DNA of 64,000 nucleotides from Aphrocallistes beatrix (taxonomy: Eukaryota > Porifera > Hexactinellida > Sceptrulophora > Aphrocallistidae): the NCBI GenBank assembly GCA_963281255.1, contig OY725497.1, positions 4,394,968-4,458,967 of the forward strand, given 5' to 3'. The position numbers were made by a program, and so were the translations under genes. The notes beneath the pieces are model-generated. The model had not been told where the DNA came from. It did no database searches and saw only the letters and a program-made list of their open reading frames with translations. Of this stretch, positions 23,001 through 28,985 are shown one piece after another (within the stretch, counting starts at the first letter, position 1; each line of letters begins with the position of its first letter).

Positions 23001-26000
23001 TCGTCGCTTTTGGTGGAGCAACGATGGCTATTTTCTTGACAGAAGGCATTCAGATCGTACTGAGCCATTTGAAGTAGTGGTGTGTGGTGTACGGGATTTG
23101 ACAAACTGTTTTTACTATGCTAGATAATGTGTGTATTTGTGTGTCAAGGTGTGTTTGCTAGTTTGATAGGTTTAATATACTACTAAATTGCTGTACTTGC
23201 GTTTAAATGGAGGATAAGGATGGCAATCTATTGTAATCAAGGTTTCATCCAGCTTTCCAAAGTCATGCGCCTAAATGGGCGCCACCATTTTTCTACGCGC
23301 CTAGACTCTGCATTTTTATATATGTTTTATGCCACGCGCCTAAATCATACGCCTAATTATGATCCATGGGACCAAATACGCGCCTCTAGGCGCGCCCAGT
23401 ACGCCTGGATGAAAGCCTGATTGTAATGCCGTACAATGATTTCCATTGTGATAGTGTAGTAATCTATTTTGTATAGAAAGGGTGTGAAAAATTGTTTTCC
23501 TTTTTTTGAGGTGTGGAAATTTCGCTTAGATCTTATAACTTAATCGTAGTCATATCATTTGACACCTACATGCCAATTTTCATATCTCTAGGACTTGCCA
23601 ATTCTTCAATCAATTCTAAGATTACCTGGACAAAGTATTTGGACAGTTAATTATTTCACAAGCAAATACGTAGTACAAAAATGAGTCTGTTTATTCTAAT
23701 CAATTATTCATTCCCAAACGTTTTCAAATTATCAACTTTGTGCCACATATGTCCATTTTTACCACTATACGTACTGGTGACGTAATGGTGATTACCTCTG
23801 GTGGCATTGGTTGATAATTTTATTCATTCAGATTAGCATTTATACAATGCTTCAACTATGACCGATTTGAATGCATAGATCCCGAATCTGAAGTCAGACT
23901 CTTTGTATATCTTAGAGTTTTATTATTTTTCCTTCATGAAGAGACACAATTTACCACGATTTGTATGGGAAATAATGAAGTGTTCATATATTTTTTCGCT
24001 CTTTGCACAGCATTGAGTGATCCCATAGTTACCAAAATTAAAAATACATGTATTCATTTATGATATTCACTTATACGTCTAACTATTCAGTATTAAATAT
24101 TTCCTGTCCAAGTGAGCTGAACTGTAGAACTAGTTTCTTGCAAGATTCTTGTACCCAACTGGTCCAATCCAGACCAGTTATGGCGTGAAAGCTAGGACGC
24201 TCTTCGGAACACATCCTTGATAATTCATCGAATATCACACACTAAAACCTACGCTATATCGAACTCCTGTACTATGAGATAATCTCCACGTACTTATGAT
24301 ACTATGTACTATACTATAATCTCCACTTACTTATGATATACGAACATAAACACGATTAAATTGAGTTAAAATATAATCTTAAGTAATATCCATCTAATGG
24401 TTGGAATAAATTGACTCTTTAATGAATGAGTTATGTATTTGTCCCATTGAACCAGGATAATATATCAAGGTTGATTTAGCAGCTGATGTAACTGTAATTT
24501 TAGACTCGTGCCACCAGCTCCGCATAGTTTTTATATAAATAGTAGTATTATGATTTGGAATATTATCAACAATAACATAACATGAAAGAGGAAGTGGATC
24601 GATACAAGAAAAGGGAATGGTATAAGAGATGCTGGTTAATTCATTTATTCAACGTAGTTCAATGCCAGCCATGCTGCAACTGGGAACACACTCCGACTAA
24701 TGAAACTGAAACGAATCGTTGTAGGAAATTTATATATCGTTTTTCGAGATGGATTCTGATTATCCTTCAGCTCATAATTCTGCTCGTTTTCACGGTAGAC
24801 ATCCTAATCTACAGACCTGTCTTGTTCTTTCATATTCTTACGAATGGATTCAACGTGTCTCAGATCCAGAATGTGTCTGAGACGTCATCAACAAGTCGTC
24901 TATACCACGAGTACGAGGATTATTTCCTGTTCGTCTGGGATTATGTGTACGGATTGATAGCACTCTGCTCTACATTCTTCCTATTCTACTATACCTGGCT
25001 GAAACCAAATGAACACGTGTCCATGCCAGGATTGATTAGAAATATCATTGAAAATAAGGGGAAACTCTATGAGTGTAAAAATAGGGTCGAAAAGAGTCGA
25101 AAAGTTTCTCTCTTAAGGAATGATAAAGAGAAATTCGCGTTCCAAAAGTTGAACAGCTCCCATTACAGATCTAAGATGTTTCGAAAGTTTGGTTGGACCA
25201 TTGTTCATCTGATTGTGTTCGTCCTGAGTATCTTACTGGTCATTTATTGGATAATCGTGAATCTTTACGTGTGGATGAAAAACATTAATTCACATTCACT
25301 CTTAAAGCAAGACTCGGATCTCCTCTTTATATTCATGATATTCGATTCCTTCTATTGGCATTTAGCACCAGTGCTGGTCTGTTTCCTTATAAGGGCATCT
25401 TGCATCGACCTTTCTTCTGAATTAAATAGGCTCGAGTATGAGTTCGCCGATTCTCTGCAAGAAAATTCTAAAAATAGTGACAGTTTAATCATCCAAAATG
25501 TAGCCATCCAAACTATAGATAATCCTGGAAGTAATGGAGCAAGTTTCGACCTGTGTAGTAAATTTTACTTAATTTTAGAGCAAGTAGCGATGATCTCCCG
25601 CAAATATTGTTGGATCGCAGCGATCAATTCTGTAGTTTTAGTCTTCGGAGTGGTTGGGCTCACTGTTAAGTACATTATGGACGACAACGAGAAAATGGTG
25701 GATTTTTTGGAACAGGACACCATAGATGCTGTCAGGTTGATCACGTGGTATGTTCTGCATTTGATAAGTGTGTGGCTGATGGTTGATTCCATGGCAGATC
25801 TAAATCTCAACTTGGATGAATTTTCAGATCAGATCTTCATTATCCTGGCAAAGGAGAAGATCCGACTGACCAAAGAAATAAAAGATGATTTGAATATCTG
25901 CAGTAAGACCAAGATAAGGTTCATGATGAATTTCTTTGGGGTGGTCACCACTTCTACTTCCAACGCTCTCGTCGCTTTTGGTGGAGCAACAATCGCTATT

Positions 26001-27420
26001 TTCTTGACAGAGGGTATTCAGATCGTACTGAGCCATTTGAAGTAACTTTACTTTACTTTTACGGGATTTGACAAACTTGTTAATATGCTAGATTATGTGT
26101 GTATTTGTAGTAGAATGTGTATTTGTTAGTTTGATAGGTTTAATATACTACTAATTGCTGTACTTGCATTTAAATGGAGGATTTTGTGTGTATGTATATT
26201 GTTGATATTATTATTATTTCATAATCAAGTTAACATGTATAAGGTCGCACGCAGAGAAGATTTTTAACTTTTGTATGAATCTCCTTTAAAAGTTTAAAAG
26301 TTTTCCGATGCACACCCTAGCAATCGTTTATTTAGAATACCAGTGTATGTATATATTTATTCTTAATAATTGGAATTATTTACAGTTATTGGATGGCATC
26401 CTTCTCACTCAGTCAAAGATTTCGGCTGGAGGAGAGAATTCAAGAAAAACAATGATAGAGCATATGTCAAGGAATATTCTCTCTAAAATTCCGCCTCCAT
26501 TTCCACTGGAGGCAGTGATGGAGAGATACCCCGTCATGTACGAGGAGTCAATGAACACAGTCCTAGTGCAGGAAGTGACCAGATTCAACCGACTCATCGA
26601 GACTATCATCCAGACCCTGAAGAATCTGCTCAAGGCGCTGAAAGGGCTGGTAGTGATGTCACAACAGCTGGAGGAGATGTCGACCAGTCTATACAACAAC
26701 AGCGTACCTAAGATTTGGGCGGATAAAGCCTACCCATCACTCAAACCTCTGGCCGCCTGGGTGGACGATCTGGTGGAGAGGGTCAAGTTCATTGATGGAT
26801 GGATAAACGATGGCATCCCTACTGTATTCTGGTATGTTTATTCGGGACATCTGGATTCACACAGTTATATTTTTAGTAATTATCCGAATTTATGTGTTAG
26901 GGTTTCTGGATTTTTCTTCCCCCAAGCGTTCACGACAGGGATACTGCAGAACTTCTCTCGTCGCTCTAAGATCTCAATCGACGCTATCAGCTTTAGTTTC
27001 CAATTCGTGAGAGAGCCCTACGTGGAGCTCACACGAAGACCAGAGAATGGGTGCTACATCAGCGGACTTTACATAGAAGTGAGCATTCGTTTACTTGTAT
27101 TGCTTATATAGATTTTATCTGAACATATCTTTATCTAGGGAGCTAGGTGGAGCTCTACAGCCCACGAACTGACAGAGTCCCGTCCTAAGGAACTGTTCAC
27201 GGGAATGCCTGTCATTCATCTGCTACCCACTGCTAACCGCACTCCCCCTGACACCGGGGTATACAACTGTCCTCTCTACAAGACCCTAGCCAGACGAGGT
27301 GTCCTTTCCACGACTGGACACTCGACTAACTTCGTGGCTTCTATAGAACTGCCGACTAGTCTGCCACAGAGCCATTGGATCAAGAGGGGTGTGGCTATGC
27401 TTTGTTCTCTCAACTACTAA
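5044..27420 (+). CDS. DNAH1: DNAH1-type axonemal dynein heavy chain lacking tail and microtubule-binding stalk
   Basis: My 24 exons: 5044-5184, 5250-5883, 6002-6381, 6450-6827, 6894-7267, 13306-13608, 13680-13935, 14001-14438, 14509-14866, 15005-15238, 15296-15564, 15636-15924, 15987-17875, 17941-18340, 18404-18759, 18818-19077, 19144-19336, 19394-19617, 19692-19990, 20048-20408, 20476-20749, 26386-26831, 26901-27078, 27139-27420. All introns are GT-AG and the frame closes at 9216 nt (3071 residues). Linker about residues 48-600. AAA1 P-loop [12 protein letters not shown] about 655 and Walker B CFDEFNRI about 704. P-loops of AAA2 (GPTASGKT, about 936), AAA3 (GPTGTGKT, about 1293) and AAA4 ([12 protein letters not shown], about 1643) are present. 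AAA5, AAA6 and the C-terminal cap follow, ending [15 protein letters not shown] as in DNAH1. Missing: the stalk and microtubule-binding domain (junction near residue 1912, base 17670) and the N-terminal tail. Human DNAH1 is about 4265 residues. Introns 5 and 21 hold other genes. Confidence 0.9.
7319..7690 (+). repeat. 5' flank unit of MATE copy 1 (tandem duplicate)
   Basis: This stretch, from about CGCTCCTCTGTCATTG to the TATA-like box, recurs almost intact at 12137-12484 and in its second half at 10083-10265. It is the upstream part of a tandemly duplicated unit inside dynein intron 5. Confidence 0.8.
7656..7666 (+). promoter_or_regulatory. TATA-like box of MATE copy 1
   Basis: TTATATATAAG lies about 30 bp before the ATG at 7696. 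The matching box at 10251 has the same distance to the corresponding ATG. If it is a true TATA box, the 5' leader would be extremely short. Confidence 0.5.
7696..9257 (+). pseudogene. MATE-type multidrug/toxin extrusion transporter, copy 1, frameshifted
   Basis: Intronless copy nested in dynein intron 5, same strand. It is nearly identical to the intact copy at 10281-11846 but carries a 2-bp insertion at about 8001-8004 (an extra CT in a CTCT run). This breaks the frame after about 104 residues. The first frame ends at 8052, and the rest of the protein continues in another frame to the TGA at 9257. MATE proteins (SLC47 in animals) are 12-helix exporters of organic cations. Motifs shared with the intact copy are [10 protein letters not shown] early and [15 protein letters not shown] in the second half. 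Very few other changes separate the copies, so the break is recent, or is an assembly error or a polymorphism. The downstream part starts with an in-frame ATG but would lack the first three helices or so. Confidence 0.8.
9258..10080. other. Spacer between the two MATE copies
   Basis: The first about 280 bp match the 3' flank of copy 2 (11847-12129). From about 9540 the sequence is unique to this position. It carries a GC-rich hairpin-like repeat (9669-9697) and two TGACGTCATA-like sites near 9867 and 10031. No coding region is seen. It replaces the start of the upstream unit that precedes copy 1. Confidence 0.6.
9669..9697. repeat. GC-rich repeat GCGCTTCGCTTGCTTGCGC, copy 1
   Basis: A 19-bp core GCGCTTCGCTTGCTTGCGC in very AT-rich surroundings. 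The same core occurs at 61319-61340 and, in reverse orientation, at 63781-63810. It is probably the end of a dispersed non-autonomous element. Confidence 0.7.
10251..10262 (+). promoter_or_regulatory. TATA-like box of MATE copy 2
   Basis: TTATATATAAG, equivalent to the box before copy 1, about 20-27 bp before the possible ATGs at 10281 and 10287. Confidence 0.5.
10281..11846 (+). CDS. MATE-type (SLC47-like) transporter, copy 2, intact
   Basis: Intronless gene of 521 residues (519 if the second ATG at 10287, shared with copy 1, is used), on the same strand as its host dynein intron. MATE/SLC47 proteins are proton- or sodium-coupled exporters of organic cations in the plasma membrane. About 12 hydrophobic segments are present. 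An early motif [20 protein letters not shown] and the second-half motif [15 protein letters not shown] fit the two symmetric MATE bundles (compare the RVGNALGAG type of motif). A last hydrophobic helix ([23 protein letters not shown]) follows a polar loop, as in animal SLC47. The family usually has 500-570 residues. The substrate cannot be read from sequence. A TATA-like box lies just upstream, suggesting independent transcription. Confidence 0.8.
   Translation: MSMKKFYKSHWIIEEVIFLTMLAIPPSIVCLTEGIQMKISSIFIGRSSGEKVEQMLSALFIGQVVTSITSYPISDGFAVYVNILGSQAYGAKQYKLVGLYFYRALFMAALTVFPLCTLFLAIRPIVYSFTQDQELAHHAGSYTAIFSLGLPAYIYFKVAIRFLQVHNIVWAPLLYLLVGNIVNGFLQYVLVVQYNANLAGAAGGYVISLYLIALLLYAHTRFTQVHLSTLFNWSVEMIGDWHHTARYTLSPILQKVNECFTTGLLPLIVLGLVFQDSTQLTIYTVLNSLWYVFGLFSTGFSSAITVRVGNLLGAYEAKRAFRAAIFSLFYGASVLLLLTVSLFFSSQFLGHLFTTDPTLIGDLVFNIKCFCFIIISDVMHFSGGIMSACCMPGIEVIIKFIVRTLLSSFIWIILTQFVWWKALGIFVSTGFCNFICFLISLSIILFRSWKGIAHRVTENTRTKEEIFVSEKTHTCIYSLNCNESRLCSSSIYETKKFQIVRYCVCFLLGILMFAVVAFTQL
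12131..12484 (+). repeat. Third, gene-less copy of the MATE upstream unit
   Basis: This segment repeats 7319-7690, including the region before the TATA-like box (TCATATATATAAG near 12470). It is followed not by a MATE gene but by a transposon-like element. It marks a third tandem unit whose coding part is gone. Confidence 0.75.
12491..13187. mobile_element. Non-autonomous DNA transposon (MITE) with 9-bp target duplication
   Basis: Element about 12500-13178 (679 bp), flanked by the 9-bp direct repeat ATCACATAA at 12491-12499 and 13179-13187. The ends are inverted repeats: GGGG then CTGCATTAGTTCGAATTT on the left, and AAATTCGAACTAATGCAGG then CACCCC on the right. The module (AAATTCGAACTAATGCCAA) is repeated inside both ends. 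No transposase ORF. The 9-bp duplication suggests a Mutator-type family. It is inserted in dynein intron 5. Confidence 0.8.
17635..17725 (+). other. Site of the missing dynein stalk (CC1 joined directly to CC2)
   Basis: Within the uninterrupted exon 15987-17875, the end of AAA4 reads [20 protein letters not shown] (start of stalk helix CC1). After KMKVRDGAM comes [20 protein letters not shown], which is the end of stalk helix CC2 and entry to AAA5. In known dynein heavy chains roughly 250-350 residues (two long helices and the microtubule-binding tip) lie between these two segments. There is no intron, stop or frameshift here that could hide them. Confidence 0.88.
20825..21411 (+). repeat. 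Upstream unit of receptor-like gene 1, duplicated before gene 2
   Basis: From about 20825 the sequence (including CCAACTGGTCCAATCCAGAC and GTTATGGCGTG) recurs at about 24095-24530 before the second receptor-like gene. The two copies differ mainly in the length of the internal minisatellite. Confidence 0.75.
20970..21195. repeat. Minisatellite of about 25-28 bp units
   Basis: About eight degenerate tandem units built on the theme ATAATCTCCACACACTTA followed by a TA-rich tail. Three adjacent units with TTAATATGGT are almost perfect. The equivalent region upstream of the second gene (24275-24345) holds only about two units. Confidence 0.8.
21412..21424 (+). promoter_or_regulatory. TATA-like box of receptor-like gene 1
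   Basis: TTTATATAAATAG about 50 bp before the ATG at 21470. The box and the block before it (CTCCGCATAGTTTTTATAT) are conserved upstream of the second copy. Confidence 0.6.
21470..23077 (+). CDS. Seven-helix membrane protein, possibly gustatory-receptor-like, copy 1
   Basis: Intronless gene of 535 residues nested in dynein intron 21, same strand. I do not recognise the family with certainty. The N-terminal about 95 residues are polar, with cysteine clusters (QPCC, QSCC) and a tandemly repeated module of about 43 residues beginning [10 protein letters not shown]. Seven hydrophobic segments follow: about residues 97-125, 160-185, 243-275, 294-320, 385-410, 428-450 and 485-530. There is a long intracellular-type loop between the second and third. 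The helix count, the lack of a signal peptide and the short C-terminus after the last helix fit the insect-type gustatory-receptor-like (GRL) superfamily of invertebrates. I cannot show the diagnostic last-helix motif, so this is a hypothesis. Confidence 0.72.
   Translation: MKSEVPQERDFETNLEEKVERYKRKERFKRYWLIPLFLVAQCQPCCKREHTPTNETETNLEEKVERGKRNEKLKRYWFIPLFRQSCCKWEHTKKFIYRFSKWILIILQLIILLVFTVDILIYRPVLFFHILTNGFNVSQIQNVSETSSTSRLYHEYEDYFLFVWDYVYGLIAFCSTFFLFYYTWLKPDEHVSMPELIRNIIENKGKLYEYKNRVEKSRRDSLLGNEKEKLAFQKLNSSHYRSRIFGKFGWTIVHLIVFVMSFLLVIYWIFVNLYVWMKDINSHSLLKQLKEESDLLFIFMIFDSFYWHLAPVLVCFLVRASCIDLTSKLNRLGYEFANSVQGNSKNGDSLIIQNVAIQTMDDPGDNGTRFKLWSRFYLLLKQVETVSSKYCWIAAINSVVLVFGVVGLTVKYIMDDNEKMLDFLEHDTIDAVRLITWYVLHLISVWLMVDSMADLNLNLDEFSDQIFIILAKEEIELTKEMQAELNICSKTKIRFMMNFFGVVTTSTSNLLVAFGGATMAIFLTEGIQIVLSHLK
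23238..23419. mobile_element. Short hAT-type MITE with perfect 8-bp target duplication
   Basis: 182-bp element flanked by ATTGTAAT at 23230-23237 and 23420-23427. Terminal inverted repeats are CAAGGTTTCATCCAG and CTGGATGAAAGCCTG. The interior is unusual: GCGCCTA-type heptamers in both orientations occur at least five times (for example TACGCGCCTAG and CTCTAGGCGCGCC). No coding capacity. Confidence 0.85.
23487..23640 (-). mobile_element. Copy of dispersed Helitron-like repeat, reverse orientation
   Basis: Reverse complement of the repeat seen at 63046 and 63893. Shared blocks are ACACCTACATGCCAATTTTC and TTGCCAATTCTTCAATCAAT. It lies between the two receptor-like genes. Confidence 0.65.
24531..24543 (+). 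promoter_or_regulatory. TATA-like box of receptor-like gene 2
   Basis: TTATATAAATAG about 45 bp before the ATG at 24582, in the same conserved context as the box at 21412. Confidence 0.6.
24582..26045 (+). CDS. Seven-helix membrane protein, possibly gustatory-receptor-like, copy 2
   Basis: Intronless tandem paralogue of the 21470 gene, 487 residues. From the first hydrophobic segment onward it matches copy 1 over almost the whole length. Differences cluster in the long middle loops (for example around [14 protein letters not shown]), while the last two helices are nearly unchanged. It has only one copy of the N-terminal cysteine module, so it is about 48 residues shorter. It lies in the same dynein intron and orientation, with its own TATA-like box, and ends 340 bp before dynein exon 22. 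Function is unknown; a ligand-gated channel or receptor of the GRL type is a possibility, not a demonstration. Confidence 0.72.
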   Translation: MKEEVDRYKKREWYKRCWLIHLFNVVQCQPCCNWEHTPTNETETNRCRKFIYRFSRWILIILQLIILLVFTVDILIYRPVLFFHILTNGFNVSQIQNVSETSSTSRLYHEYEDYFLFVWDYVYGLIALCSTFFLFYYTWLKPNEHVSMPGLIRNIIENKGKLYECKNRVEKSRKVSLLRNDKEKFAFQKLNSSHYRSKMFRKFGWTIVHLIVFVLSILLVIYWIIVNLYVWMKNINSHSLLKQDSDLLFIFMIFDSFYWHLAPVLVCFLIRASCIDLSSELNRLEYEFADSLQENSKNSDSLIIQNVAIQTIDNPGSNGASFDLCSKFYLILEQVAMISRKYCWIAAINSVVLVFGVVGLTVKYIMDDNEKMVDFLEQDTIDAVRLITWYVLHLISVWLMVDSMADLNLNLDEFSDQIFIILAKEKIRLTKEIKDDLNICSKTKIRFMMNFFGVVTTSTSNALVAFGGATIAIFLTEGIQIVLSHLK

Positions 27421-27796
27421 CTCTCTTCATAGCTACCCGATTACTTATTTATTTAACTCTACTTAGGTCGAATGAATTACGTAGTTTGTTATTATAGCGA
27501 GCATGATAGTGAATTGGAGTTGTGTCTACTATTATGACTCCTTTCTATTTTACTAAATACGATATTATCTCCGATCCTTTTCTTTTTCTTTCTGTACTTT
27601 ATGCTTGATTTGCAGGGTGCGTTTTAAGTGTCTCAGCTTCCCACACACGTTTAATGTTAAATGTTCTACACCCATATTCTACGGAAGCGGTTTTCAACCT
27701 TTTTGGGCTGTGGCCCCCCTATAAAAATTTTCCTATATTCTGTGGACCCCCTCCTATTAACTATAACACAAATTTCGAACCCTGTGGACCTGTTTT

Positions 27797-28075
27797 GACA
27801 GAAATGGTCCGGGGGGACCATTTCTGACAAATATCCATGGTTCATGACAGAAATTGTCCCATCTGCAGATTTAATCCCCCCTCTTGCTATATTGTCGAGT
27901 CATCCCTGCTAGCATGATACTCTTTACTATACTTGGCTGTTACGCAATTACTCTATCGTTTTAACTTGCTATTAATTAAGTGAATTTTGGGGAAATAAAT
28001 AGTCAAATAAAGACTATCATGCTAGCAGGGATGACTCGACAATATAGCAAAAGAGGGGGGACCATTTCTGTCAAC
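27797..28075. mobile_element. Foldback MITE with nested inverted repeats
   Basis: Arms of about 50 bp at 27876-27925 and 28008-28061 are reverse complements (shared GTCGAGTCATCCCTGCTAGC) with about 80 bp between. Outside them GACAGAAATTGTCCC (27846) and GGGACCATTTCTGTC (28058) form a second inverted pair. A third small hairpin (GACAGAAATGGTCC and GGGGACCATTTCTG) lies at 27797-27830. Flanking sequence (TTTTCAACCTTTTTGGGC at about 27690, GTGGACC repeats) resembles hAT-type ends. Confidence 0.7.
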
Positions 28076-28162
28076 ACAGACCCCCTGATATAATCTGTGG
28101 ACCACTAAGGGGTCCATGGACCCCATGTTCACTGTTCTACGGTTTCTACCATTTATAATATA

Positions 28163-28663
28163 CAGTGCCCGGACAAAAGTATTCGACCACCACAGAAACC
28201 GCCATACAAATAGTATGAAAGTGGGTCTATTCATAAAGGAATATGTACTCAAACTGTAAGGAATACTCTATTTTTTATTTCAAATTCGTAAACTACACAT
28301 TCTAATTACTCATAATTGATAGCCTCAGTATATAGAATACTATGCCTCAGCTTAATTACTGACTCCCAAGTTAATAAATATCAACATTTGCTACTTGATA
28401 CTACTTGTCCCAAGTCACAGCCATTATATATGATGGCTTTTAGTGACACAAAGTGGCATAGGTTGATAATTCTCAACATCAAAATAAGTAATTGAGTTGA
28501 AACTCTCAATTATGAGTAATTAGAATGTGTAGATTATGAATTTGAACTAAAAATAGAGTATTTTCTACTGTTTAAGGACATGCTCCTTTTTTAAAAGATC
28601 TAATTTAATACTATATTTGTATGGAAGTTTTCGTGGTGGTCGAATACTTTTGTCCGGGTAGTG
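28163..28663. mobile_element. Tc1/mariner-type MITE
   Basis: 501-bp element between TA dinucleotides. Left end CAGTGCCCGGACAAAAGTAT TCGACCACCAC, right end its inverted match GTGGTGGTCGAATACTTTTG TCCGGGTAGTG. The first about 40 bp are inverted, and further inner inverted segments (CATTCTAATTACTCATAATT) exist near 28300 and 28510. No transposase ORF. Confidence 0.85.
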
Positions 28664-28985
28664 TACATCGTATTCACAATGATTTTTCATATGATCAGAT
28701 AAATATTTTAAAAACAAACGTCTATTATGAACAATTCTTAAATAAATAAATAAAATATTAGGTAGTTGTGAAGTAGGAGACTCAGACGCACGCTGGATCA
28801 GTTTTGTTCAAATAATTTGAATAAACCATTCATAATTTGTAATGAAGACCTCCTACTTTGCTATCCTTGATTCATGCAGCATATCTTATAGTCAGTGGTA
28901 CTTGGTGAAGCTATCAACTTGAATTATATACTTTTTTTCAACATATATACTCCAACCATTTCTCTATTTCCCTTTCAACTAGCTC

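Larger units (their letters stand above)
27421..28985. other. Intergenic region filled with DNA-transposon remnants
   Basis: Between the dynein stop and SLC26A11. It holds a foldback element (27797-28075) and a Tc1-type MITE (28163-28663), listed separately. No gene is supported. Confidence 0.6.

Noticed and set aside
23220..23420. 66-codon open frame
   Set aside because: Lies almost entirely inside the hAT-type MITE at 23238-23419.
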